Shown: positions 26,162-34,040 of the stretch, piece by piece
How positions within the stretch are numbered: the first letter of the stretch is position 1
Layout: each line of letters opens with the position of its first letter
DNA from: CBFDBF01 sp050304615
GTDB taxonomy: Bacteria; Pseudomonadota; Gammaproteobacteria; Chromatiales; Chromatiaceae
DNA: 64,000 nt
Assembly (NCBI GenBank): GCA_050304615.1
Contig: JBNLDW010000016.1
Location: forward strand, 16,514 to 80,513
Direction of reading: 5' to 3'
Made by a program: the position numbers and the translations under genes
The notes under the pieces: model-generated
What the model was told of the DNA's origin: nothing
Database searches by the model: none
What the model saw: the letters and a program-made list of their open reading frames with translations, nothing else

Positions 26162-26626
26162 CTACTTGGCCTTAACGATGGTTACAGGCAGTGGGCAGAG
26201 TTGCACCACATGTTCCGCCTTGGAACCAAGCATCATACGCTTTAACCCGGTACGTCCCTGGCTCCCTAATACCACCATCACGGCATCAATCTTTTTTGCC
26301 ACCTGCAAAATCTTAGTAACCGGCAACCCTCGAACCAGCATGGAGCCAACCTCTTTCAATAGTTTAACCTTGGGGTGTTTCTTCGCGACCTTATGTAGGA
26401 ATTCATCTAGCATCTCTTCGGCCGCATCTTCTATTCTGATCAGCTGTTTTTTCTTGGACATCTTGTAATATCCAGGCATATCAGCAGGATCATGCACAAC
26501 ATGCAGCACGACCAATGGGGCATCGAAACATTTAGCCAACTTACACGCATGCAACAGGGCAGCCTCTGAATATGCTGAGAAATCAACGGGCACCAATATG
26601 GGCCGTTTTTTTGGTGTGCCAGACAT
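26162..26626 (-). CDS. Universal stress protein A family
   Basis: A 154-residue UspA domain: RPILVPVDFSAYSEAALLHA at the start, VVLGSQGRTGLKRMMLGSKAEHV with the GxxG-x9-G(S/T) nucleotide-binding motif near the end. The ATG at 26626 follows GGGGATAGT. It lies 11 bases upstream of the Na/Pi cotransporter and is probably in one transcription unit with it. It likely binds ATP and responds to stress. Confidence 0.92.
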   Translation of the reverse strand: MSGTPKKRPILVPVDFSAYSEAALLHACKLAKCFDAPLVVLHVVHDPADMPGYYKMSKKKQLIRIEDAAEEMLDEFLHKVAKKHPKVKLLKEVGSMLVRGLPVTKILQVAKKIDAVMVVLGSQGRTGLKRMMLGSKAEHVVQLCPLPVTIVKAK

Positions 26627-26668
26627 ACTATCCCCCAAAATATATAACTGAATCTAAATAATTCAGCT

Positions 26669-26760
26669 CCACATCAGAATAGACCAAGCATAGCAGACCC
26701 ACAGAAAATGGAACGTTGATGGGGCCGTGTTCGAGCGAACAGGGCCATGATCTGATGTGG
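26669..26760. other. Structured intergenic element bounded by a perfect 10-bp inverted repeat
   Basis: CCACATCAGA (26669-26678) and TCTGATGTGG (26751-26760) are perfect inverted copies 72 bases apart. Inside, GGCC-G-TGTTCG-AG-CGAACA-G-GGCC (26723-26746) is a strong hairpin. Located between apgM and uspA, 14 bases after the apgM stop on its strand. It could be a miniature mobile element, an RNA fold or a complex terminator; no T-tract follows. Confidence 0.5.
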
Positions 26761-26774
26761 CAAGCAGACCGGAG

Positions 26775-28049
26775 TTAGGTAAACAGCCGATTCTCAATCC
26801 GCTGGAACTGATGCATCGCATCCATGGCATCCAGGGTTATGGTCAGAAGTGAGGTAGAGCTAATCCTACCCATACCGCCCCCCATACAGCTGTTTTCATT
26901 GAACTGTAGACAGCTATCCCGTCGCCCCCACGGGCTATAGAGCAGACAGGGGACAGGATCGCCACAGTGGGAACCGGTAGCAGAGTTGGTAGAGTGGTCA
27001 CCGCTAATAGTAATAACACACCCATCATCCTTCAGCACAGCCAGCTCTCTATCGACCCGCTCCAGCACCTGCTGCTTTTCCAGTGGAGCCTTGTCATGGG
27101 CAGATATATCAGGCCCCTTGATGTGTAGAAAGACTATGTCGTGGTTGTTGAGGGCGTCTCTTGCTGCTGCCACTTTGCCTGCCATATTGCTGTCTGGCAG
27201 GGCGGTAAAAGATGGGTCTTGCAGGACGGCAAAACCCAGCAACCGGGCCAACCCGATCACGGTGCTATCCCCGGATACCACCGCGGCCCTAAGGTTATAG
27301 TGGTTGATTATCGAGTCCAGCGGCTCCAGCTGACCCGCGCCGCGTGTGATAATCCCGTTGGCGCTTGCTAGCCCGGCCTGCTGTCGGGTGACATTGAGAG
27401 TGGCCTCTGCCAGTCGCTCATGGGCAATCTGCACAAACTTGTTAACTGCCCGGGCGGTGACTGCCGCCCGCTCATCATTTGGCGCCTTCGCCCTACAACG
27501 CAGAGTTGCGGTATAACCCATTCCGGTACCAGGGTCGGTATCACTAATATCTGCCGAAAGGTTTGGACCGGAAAGACGCAACACCGCCCGATGCTGGGTA
27601 GCCGGGTAAAGAGAGGCAACAATGCCATCCCCAAGGTCGACATCACGCAGCAACAGTGACAGCTCTTCTGTCCCCTCGCCGATACGGCCAGCCCGGCGAT
27701 CCTCTACCATCAATCCGCCATCCTCCATCTGTAAGGTGGCAAAATTGGAGCGGATTGCGACATCTCCAGAGCTCAGCGGAATCCCACTACCAGCCGCCTC
27801 TATCGGCCCACGTGCCAGATACTGTGCCTGCCTCTTGGGTAGACCAAACAGGAGGGCGGTGCCGGTATGGGTGCCAACAACCACCCCCGGGAACAGCGGA
27901 TCCATCATGCCGCAAATTCCCTGCGCAGCCAGCCTATCCATATTGGGAATAGTTGCGGCTGACAGTGGGGTCTCCCCATCCAGCTCCATGCAGGGACGAT
28001 CACCAACCCCATCCAGGATCACAAATATAGCCTTGTGTAATTGCGACAC
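26775..28049 (-). CDS. Archaeal-type cofactor-independent phosphoglycerate mutase (ApgM-like)
   Basis: A 424-residue alkaline-phosphatase-superfamily protein of the archaeal ApgM family: FVILDGVGDRP, ETPLSAATIPNMDRLA, GDVAIRSNFATL, DISAHDKAP and GDHSTNSATGSHCGDPVP carry metal ligands. At the nucleophile the usual S-D-T of archaeal ApgM reads T60-H-T (VGTHTGTALLFG), so Thr may replace Ser. I start at GTG 28049 with AAGGGAG just upstream, 10 bases after the stop of the kinase gene; an ATG at 28088 overlaps that gene. Reaction expected: 3- to 2-phosphoglycerate; another phospho-substrate is possible. Confidence 0.85.
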   Translation of the reverse strand: MSQLHKAIFVILDGVGDRPCMELDGETPLSAATIPNMDRLAAQGICGMMDPLFPGVVVGTHTGTALLFGLPKRQAQYLARGPIEAAGSGIPLSSGDVAIRSNFATLQMEDGGLMVEDRRAGRIGEGTEELSLLLRDVDLGDGIVASLYPATQHRAVLRLSGPNLSADISDTDPGTGMGYTATLRCRAKAPNDERAAVTARAVNKFVQIAHERLAEATLNVTRQQAGLASANGIITRGAGQLEPLDSIINHYNLRAAVVSGDSTVIGLARLLGFAVLQDPSFTALPDSNMAGKVAAARDALNNHDIVFLHIKGPDISAHDKAPLEKQQVLERVDRELAVLKDDGCVITISGDHSTNSATGSHCGDPVPCLLYSPWGRRDSCLQFNENSCMGGGMGRISSTSLLTITLDAMDAMHQFQRIENRLFT

Positions 28050-28059
28050 CCCTACTCCC

Positions 28060-29229
28060 TTATATGTCTTCACTTTCCAGTTGGTCAATTATGGTACGCA
28101 CTATCTCCTGCATAACCGCCTCTTTATCATCATTGATGACAATCGAGATCCCAGCCCTGTCCGCCTCTGACAGAAGAAAAGATTGCAGCCGCCAAATACT
28201 GTCAAAGTATTTCAGATAACGTTTACTGCGGCGATCCGGCACCTCCTTGCCCCTTCCCTTCAGGCGTGAACGCAACTCCTTGGGACGGAGCACACCAAGC
28301 ATGATAGGGATAATTATTGCGTCATCCATCCTGGGGATCTTCCGTAGCAGGGTCGGATATATATGGACCCCTTCCAGGATCATGGATACACGCTCCTTAA
28401 CCGCCCGCTGTATTGCCCCCTCACATGCTACTGACAGCAGGTCAGCCTGGGTCTGGTAACCATTGGCCACGACCTCATCCATATCCACTGCCTGATCTCC
28501 ACTTTGGGGCAGCACCTCCCATGCCCGAAAGGAGGATATATGCAGGGTCGGCAACAACCGCTCCGGCACCATCATGCGCATCACTTCACGCAGCATATCG
28601 GTAGACTGGATCCGCACAATATCAAGCCGGTGGGCCAATTCTGTAGCGATGCTACTCTTGCCACAACCGGCAGTACCTCCAATCAGTATCAGGAGTGGGC
28701 GATTACTGTGCCAAAACCGGCTCCATTTAATATAGCGCTCGGCCGCCTGCTCATCTACCTCATCCTTGAGATATTGGTAGGTTATCGCTCGAATCTTCTC
28801 AGACGCGACCTCCTCATCCCCTGCTTGCAGTAACCGCTCATAAACTTTGGTAGTAATAGCAGCCGACCGGCTGGTAGAGAGGCAACACGGCTCGAGAAAA
28901 TGCTGATGATGTGCCCGGGAGAACGGGGTTCGCGTTCCATTCTCCGCCCGTACATAGATCGTGGCTGGCGCAGCGCCAAGTGCCAGATAGCGGTTCACTA
29001 TCGTCGCATCAAAATATTTTGCCAGATATCTGGCAACAATATCCTGCAGCTCCCTGTTGGATATCTCCTTATCCTCATCCGCCGGACTTAGTTCGCGCCG
29101 CACATCAGAGGCCACCTGATAGGCCTCATCGAACGAGAGCCCAGCCGCCTGTAGAGAACGGGTCAAAATACCGCGCAGAAAGGGTACTGCATCATCCCCA
29201 CTCACCTCTCTGATCAGAATTCTACCCAT
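28060..29229 (-). CDS. 2-phosphoglycerate kinase with N-terminal ATP-cone
   Basis: A 389-residue protein. Residues 1-100 form an ATP-cone-like regulatory domain (LIREVSGDDAVPFLRGILTRSL), and a second half-cone-like segment follows (VYERLLQAGDE). The kinase domain has a P-loop G185-T-A-G-C-G-K-S192 and conserved QSTDMLREVMR and ILEGVHIYP segments, matching archaeal 2-phosphoglycerate kinases, which make 2,3-bisphosphoglycerate. ATG 29229 has GGAGGATAT upstream. First gene of a pair with the ApgM-like gene; divergent from pstS across 196 bases. Confidence 0.87.
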   Translation of the reverse strand: MGRILIREVSGDDAVPFLRGILTRSLQAAGLSFDEAYQVASDVRRELSPADEDKEISNRELQDIVARYLAKYFDATIVNRYLALGAAPATIYVRAENGTRTPFSRAHHQHFLEPCCLSTSRSAAITTKVYERLLQAGDEEVASEKIRAITYQYLKDEVDEQAAERYIKWSRFWHSNRPLLILIGGTAGCGKSSIATELAHRLDIVRIQSTDMLREVMRMMVPERLLPTLHISSFRAWEVLPQSGDQAVDMDEVVANGYQTQADLLSVACEGAIQRAVKERVSMILEGVHIYPTLLRKIPRMDDAIIIPIMLGVLRPKELRSRLKGRGKEVPDRRSKRYLKYFDSIWRLQSFLLSEADRAGISIVINDDKEAVMQEIVRTIIDQLESEDI

Positions 29230-29334
29230 ATATCCTCCAGCCACACAAAGGCAGCAATTGTCTCGCCATGACCTCTGATTAATACCAGGTTAACCGGAGA
29301 CCACTTATTACATATACAGCCTATTTTTTTGCTA

Positions 29335-29367
29335 GTGTAACAAATGTGTCATAAAACCTGCGTAATA
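29335..29367 (+). promoter_or_regulatory. Pho box of three 11-bp repeats upstream of pstS
   Basis: Three adjacent 11-mers, GTGTAACAAAT, GTGTCATAAAA and CCTGCGTAATA, resemble the PhoB half-site CTGTCATAWAW, the middle one best. They end 58 bases before the pstS ATG. phoB and phoR are at the end of the same gene cluster, so autoregulation through this site is likely. I could not fix the -10. Confidence 0.7.
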
Positions 29368-29425
29368 TCTCCCGACAGATGCCCAAGACTACTACACTCA
29401 CTAGGATAGAACACAGGAGAGAGAT

Positions 29426-30298
29426 ATGTACACCAAACTAACCACCGCAGCCTCCATGCTGGCCATGATGACTTTGGTCGCATGCAGCTCAGACAATAAT
29501 ACAGTAATCCAGAACAAGGGGTCAGACACCCTGGTTAATGTAGCCCAGGCATGGGCAGAGGCCTACCAGCAAATTGATCCGAAGGTAGCAATAGCGGTCT
29601 CTGGCGGCGGTTCTGGTACCGGTATTGCCGCCATGATCAATGGCACCGTCGATATCGCCAATGCCAGTCGCAAGATGAAGAATAAGGAGCTGGAGCTGGC
29701 CAAGAAGCAGGGGCATAACCCGGTGGAGCATGTAGTTGGATTCGATGCCCTGGCGGTATTTATTCATCCGGATAACCCTGCAAACACACTCACCACGGCA
29801 CAACTAAAGGATATATTTGGCCGCGATGGTGGCGTTGAAAAATGGGAGGATCTGGGCGTCACAGTACCCGGCTGCACCGATGGAACAATCATCGTGGTAA
29901 GCCGGCAGAACAACTCCGGGACATATGCCTATTTCAAGAAGGCGATTCTTGGCAAGAAAGGGAAATATCGTCAGGGTACCCTGGACATGCACGGCTCCAA
30001 GGATGTGGTTGATCTGGTGGAAAAGACCCCCTGTGCCATCGGCTACAGTGGCCTCGCCTACGCCACCGAGCATGTTAAGATGGCCTGTATCGCGAAAGAC
30101 GGTGAACCCTGCGTAAACCCATCAGTGGCCACTGCCAGCGATGGCAGCTATCCTATCGCCCGCCCGCTGTTGATGTATACCAACGGTGAACCACAGGGCG
30201 ACATCAAGAACTACATGGACTGGGTAATGGGCGATGTCGGTCAGTGCATCATTTTGAACAAGGGATATGCCCCGATCAAAGCGGTTAAATGTAAATAA
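29426..30298 (+). CDS. pstS: Phosphate ABC transporter substrate-binding lipoprotein
   Basis: A 290-residue periplasmic phosphate-binding protein. The signal peptide ends in a lipobox LVAC, so it is a lipoprotein. Phosphate-loop motifs are KGSDTLVNVAQAWAE, SGGGSGTGIAAM and SRQNNSGTYAYFKK. AGGAGAGAGAT precedes the ATG. First gene of pstS-phoU-pstC-pstA-pstB1-pstB2-phoB-phoR, downstream of a Pho box. Shorter than the E. coli protein and closer to the cyanobacterial/SphX-type family. Confidence 0.95.
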   Translation: MYTKLTTAASMLAMMTLVACSSDNNTVIQNKGSDTLVNVAQAWAEAYQQIDPKVAIAVSGGGSGTGIAAMINGTVDIANASRKMKNKELELAKKQGHNPVEHVVGFDALAVFIHPDNPANTLTTAQLKDIFGRDGGVEKWEDLGVTVPGCTDGTIIVVSRQNNSGTYAYFKKAILGKKGKYRQGTLDMHGSKDVVDLVEKTPCAIGYSGLAYATEHVKMACIAKDGEPCVNPSVATASDGSYPIARPLLMYTNGEPQGDIKNYMDWVMGDVGQCIILNKGYAPIKAVKCK

Positions 30299-30318
30299 GC
30301 AATCAGAGAGTTACCACC

Positions 30319-31404
30319 ATGGCACTATATGAAGAGCGTCTGCAAGAGGATATAAACTACATCCGGCAACAAGTCCACGCCATGGGAGACATGGTGGAAA
30401 AGGCCTTGAACAGCGCGATTCATGCACTGCTTACCAGCAACAAAAAGCTGGCCAATGATACGGTGCTGGCTGACCACCCTATCAATCGCAAGATGCGGGA
30501 GATAGATCGGCTATGTCATGGGTTTATCGCCCGCCACCTCCCAAGTGGCGGACATTTACGTCTGATATCCTCCATCATCCGGATCAATATCCAGCTGGAA
30601 CGGGTGGGCGACTATGCAGTCACCATCAGCCGTGAATCGCTGCATATGGATGCGCTGCCGAAGGGGATTATGGCGCATGAGATGGAATCTATCGCCACTG
30701 AGGCCAAGAGTATCTTTAATCAGGCCCTGACCGCCTTTTATGATAATAACGCGGAGATGGCCAAGGCCACCATGCGGCAGCCAGACAGCCTGCAAACCAC
30801 TATGGATGGCATCTATACAAATCTCATGAGTGGTGAATTTAGCCGCAATAATGAGGAGATGTTTGCCGTCTCGGTAGTACTGTCACAGCTTAAGCGGATA
30901 GCCGATCAGGCCAAGAACATCTGTGAAGAGACCATCTTCTCCCTTACCGGAGAGACCAAGGCAAAAAAGGTCTATAACATCCTGTTCGTAGATGAGGAGA
31001 ACTGCTGCCTGAGCCAAATGGCTGAGGCTATTGCCAGAAAGAATCACCCGAATAGCGGTTGTTACAGCAGTGGGGGCAAACAGCCAGCCACGAAGCTAGA
31101 CCAGGGGATGGTAGAGTTTCTCGACCAGCATGGTTTTGATCTTACCGCCGCTACACCAGCAGCGCTGGAACTATCTCCGCAGGAGCTGGCCGAGCTACAT
31201 GTCATCATCAGCCTGCAAGGACCGATCAAATCCTATTTCCCCCAGGTCCCTTTTCATACTACCTGCCTGAGCTGGAATCTTGGCGCACTACCCGACGGCA
31301 TGAACCCGGAAGAGACTCTGCAACGTTATGAGGAGATCTACCGGGAGCTTTCTTTTCAGATTAAAGAGTTGATGGAGCTGCTGCGGGGCGAGGGAGCTGA
31401 CTAA
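30319..31404 (+). CDS. phoU: PhoU fused to an inactive low-molecular-weight phosphatase/arsenate-reductase domain
   Basis: Residues 1-215 are a standard PhoU with two three-helix repeats (RINIQLERVGDYAVTISRE and LSQLKRIADQAKNICEE), the negative regulator linking Pst to PhoR. Residues about 218-361 add an LMW-phosphatase/ArsC-like domain: YNILFVDEENCCLSQMAEAI aligns with the usual F-V-C-x-G-N-x-C-R-S-P-M-A-E. The nucleophilic Cys is D225 and the phosphate-binding Arg is L231, so catalysis is not expected. The gene lies between pstS and pstC, not at the operon end where phoU usually is. A phosphate- or arsenate-sensing role for the extra domain is inference. Confidence 0.88.
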   Translation: MALYEERLQEDINYIRQQVHAMGDMVEKALNSAIHALLTSNKKLANDTVLADHPINRKMREIDRLCHGFIARHLPSGGHLRLISSIIRINIQLERVGDYAVTISRESLHMDALPKGIMAHEMESIATEAKSIFNQALTAFYDNNAEMAKATMRQPDSLQTTMDGIYTNLMSGEFSRNNEEMFAVSVVLSQLKRIADQAKNICEETIFSLTGETKAKKVYNILFVDEENCCLSQMAEAIARKNHPNSGCYSSGGKQPATKLDQGMVEFLDQHGFDLTAATPAALELSPQELAELHVIISLQGPIKSYFPQVPFHTTCLSWNLGALPDGMNPEETLQRYEEIYRELSFQIKELMELLRGEGAD

Positions 31405-31405
31405 A

Positions 31406-32338
31406 GTGGCAGATCAGGCACTGCAACAACGCACCGCCGATAGAGACTTTGACCACCGCGACCTGGACTGGTTTGTAGATAGACTGGTACAGACCCTGGT
31501 CTTTCTGAGCGGTATCTCGGCCATAGTTTTCATCATTGGTATCTTTGTATTCATCACCAGAGAGGGGATGGATTTCGTCCTTGGCAACCTTAACATCACC
31601 GAATTCTTCACCTCCGCATATTGGGCGCCAAGTGACGAAGAGAATCCTGAATACGGCATCCTCGCCCTGATAGCTGGTACCGCCAGCGTGACCGGCCTGG
31701 CCATGGTGGTGGCCATCCCGTTCTCCCTTGGGGCAGCGGTATATATCGGAGAATTTGCCTCAGGTAAAACCAGAGAATACCTGAAGGTGTTAGTAGAACT
31801 ACTGGCCGCCATTCCATCTGTAGTATGGGGGTTTATCGGCCTTTCTATCATGAATCCGCTGATCATTCAGACCTTTGATGTGCCGGTCGGGCTTACCGTG
31901 CTGAATGCCGGACTCATACTCGGGTTGATGGCAGCACCTATCATGACATCTATCGCCGAGGATGCACTCAAGGCGGTACCAGATACCTATCGTGAGGCTG
32001 CCGAGGCAATGGGCGCTACCCGTTGGCAGGTAATCCGTAAGGTGGTCTTTCCAGCGGCAAGAAACGGCCTGCTAGGAGCGGTACTGCTGGGCGTTGGTCG
32101 TGGCTTTGGCGAGACCATGGCTGTACTAATGGCCACCGGCCACTCGGTAAATATCCCCACCAGTATATTTGATTCGGTTCGTGCCCTGACTGCCACCATT
32201 GCCGCCGAGCTAGGTGAGACCGCTGTCGGCTCTGATCACTACGGGGTACTGTTTACCATAGGGATTTTCCTCTTCCTCATCACCTTTTTGATCAACCTGA
32301 CCGCTGACCTTATCGTCCGCGGCATACGCAGAGGATAA
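31406..32338 (+). CDS. pstC: Phosphate ABC transporter permease PstC
   Basis: A 310-residue permease with six transmembrane helices; the EAA loop reads YREAAEAMGATRWQVIRKVVFPAA. GVGRGFGETMAVLMATG is the typical PstC segment. The start is a GTG at 31406, two bases after the phoU stop, with GAGGGAG upstream, so it is translated from within the phoU end. Partner of PstA in the inner-membrane channel. Confidence 0.95.
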   Translation: MADQALQQRTADRDFDHRDLDWFVDRLVQTLVFLSGISAIVFIIGIFVFITREGMDFVLGNLNITEFFTSAYWAPSDEENPEYGILALIAGTASVTGLAMVVAIPFSLGAAVYIGEFASGKTREYLKVLVELLAAIPSVVWGFIGLSIMNPLIIQTFDVPVGLTVLNAGLILGLMAAPIMTSIAEDALKAVPDTYREAAEAMGATRWQVIRKVVFPAARNGLLGAVLLGVGRGFGETMAVLMATGHSVNIPTSIFDSVRALTATIAAELGETAVGSDHYGVLFTIGIFLFLITFLINLTADLIVRGIRRG

Positions 32339-32339
32339 A

Positions 32340-33209
32340 ATGTTTGCCTCTACTGAACTAAACAGGCGCAACCAGCGATCAGAAAAGCTGTTTCGCACCC
32401 TGTTCCTGCTGATGACCCTGCTGCTTATTATCCCGGTGGTCATAATCCTTAGCACCCTGATCATTAAAGGTAGCAGTGCGCTGTCTATAGACTTTCTCTT
32501 TACCCAGCCGACCGACGGTATGACCGCAGGTGGCATCTTTCCGGCCTTGCTGGGTACCATCTGGCTAGTTAGTGTAGCGCTCCTGGCCTCGGTTCCACTG
32601 GGAGTAGCCGCCGCTATCTATCTGAGTGAGTACGCAGCCGATAACTGGCTGACCCGCATAATCAACCTGGCCATTATCAATCTGGCCGGGGTGCCTTCGA
32701 TTGTCCATGCCCTGTTCGGGGTTGGCGCCTTTGTCCTCTTCATGAAGTTTGGTACCAGCATCCTGGCCGCCAGTCTAACCCTGGCCATAATGACCCTGCC
32801 GGTTGTGATCGTTGCTACCAAGGAGTCGCTACAGGCAGTGCCTTTAGCCTTTCGTGAGGCATGCTGGAACATGGGCGCTACCCGCTGGCAGACGATCCGC
32901 AAGGTGGTGCTACCCAATGCTATAAGCGGCATCCTTACCGGCGTGATCCTTGAGGTCTCCCGCACCACCGGCGAGACGGCACCCATAATGTTTACCGGTG
33001 CCGCCTTCTTCCTGCCGATGTTGCCACAGGGGGTGTTCGATCAGACCATGGCCCTCTCCCTACATCTATTCGTGGTCTCGACCCAGGTGCCAAATGTCCC
33101 GGAAAACCTACCCTATGGCGTCGCCCTGGTGTTGATTGCCATGGTGCTGCTTATGAACAGCCTCTCTATCGCCTTTCGTATGCGCCTGCGGAGACAGAAG
33201 AAATGGTAG
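32340..33209 (+). CDS. pstA: Phosphate ABC transporter permease PstA
   Basis: A 289-residue six-helix permease. The EAA loop reads FREACWNMGATRWQTIRKVVLPNA, followed by SRTTGETAPIMFTGAAFF, diagnostic of PstA. AGAGG precedes the ATG, which comes one base after the pstC stop. Its end overlaps the start of pstB1 by seven bases, so the genes are translationally coupled. Confidence 0.95.
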   Translation: MFASTELNRRNQRSEKLFRTLFLLMTLLLIIPVVIILSTLIIKGSSALSIDFLFTQPTDGMTAGGIFPALLGTIWLVSVALLASVPLGVAAAIYLSEYAADNWLTRIINLAIINLAGVPSIVHALFGVGAFVLFMKFGTSILAASLTLAIMTLPVVIVATKESLQAVPLAFREACWNMGATRWQTIRKVVLPNAISGILTGVILEVSRTTGETAPIMFTGAAFFLPMLPQGVFDQTMALSLHLFVVSTQVPNVPENLPYGVALVLIAMVLLMNSLSIAFRMRLRRQKKW

Positions 33210-34003
33210 GCAGCGCAACCCAAAGAATAAAGCGATCACCCCAACAGACAGAGGTCACCATAGGGGTAAAAGATCTGACCATCCAATATGGTAGCAATAA
33301 TGTCCTGAGCGGGATCAACCTGGAGATCAAAAAGAACGAGATCTTCGGTATCATCGGCCCAGCCAATGCAGGCAAGACATCATTCCTGAAGGCGCTAAAC
33401 CGGATGGAGATGTTCAACAGCAATATGCGGGTAGGCGGCGAGATCATCTTCAATGGCCACAATATCCACACGCTGAGAAATGTCTATGCCCTACGCAGTA
33501 TGATCGGCGTGGTATTCCCTCTACCAGTAGGTCTACCCCTCACAATTTATGAAAATGTCGCCCTGGCGCCACGCCTTAAAGGCATCGGCAGCAAGGCAGA
33601 GCTGGATCAAATAGTCGAACGCTGCCTGATCCGCGCCGCCCTATGGGATGAGGTCAAGGATCGGCTAAACTCTCTCGGCAGCTTGCTCTCTGGCGGGCAA
33701 CAACAACGGCTCACCATAGCCCGCGCCCTCTCTCAGGAGCCGGAGGTGTTGATGCTGGATGAGTTCTCTATCGCTATAGACCCGGTCACCACCATGCGGA
33801 TTGAGGATATGCTCAAGGAGCTACGCAGTGAGATGACCATAATCCTGGTCACCAACCTGGTACAGCAGGCACGTCGCCTGGCAGACCGTACCGCATTTTT
33901 TCTGGATGGTGAGTGTGTCGAAATCAACCCCACTGAAGATCTATTCACTGGCGCGGTCAAAGATCAACGCACCAAAGATTATGTAGAAGGGAGATTTGGT
34001 TGA
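33203..34003 (+). CDS. pstB1: PstB-like ATPase 1 with normal signature but defective Q- and H-loops
   Basis: A 266-residue ABC ATPase of the PstB family. Walker A is G52-PANAGKTS, the signature L162-S-G-G-Q166 is canonical, and Walker B D186-E187 is intact. The Q-loop glutamine is replaced by P106 (VVFPLP), and the H-loop histidine by N218 (VTNLVQQ). The ends of the chain still match PstB (DYVEGRFG). Such a subunit should bind ATP but hydrolyse poorly at its own site. The downstream PstB2 has the opposite defects, so they likely pair. Confidence 0.9.
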   Translation: MVGSATQRIKRSPQQTEVTIGVKDLTIQYGSNNVLSGINLEIKKNEIFGIIGPANAGKTSFLKALNRMEMFNSNMRVGGEIIFNGHNIHTLRNVYALRSMIGVVFPLPVGLPLTIYENVALAPRLKGIGSKAELDQIVERCLIRAALWDEVKDRLNSLGSLLSGGQQQRLTIARALSQEPEVLMLDEFSIAIDPVTTMRIEDMLKELRSEMTIILVTNLVQQARRLADRTAFFLDGECVEINPTEDLFTGAVKDQRTKDYVEGRFG

Positions 34004-34040
34004 GTCGCTACCACAAGACCAACCTTGGCAGGCAAGATCT

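Noticed and set aside
30960..31404. Functional arsenate reductase encoded by the PhoU C-terminus
   Set aside because: Both the nucleophilic Cys and the P-loop Arg are replaced, so catalysis is not credible.
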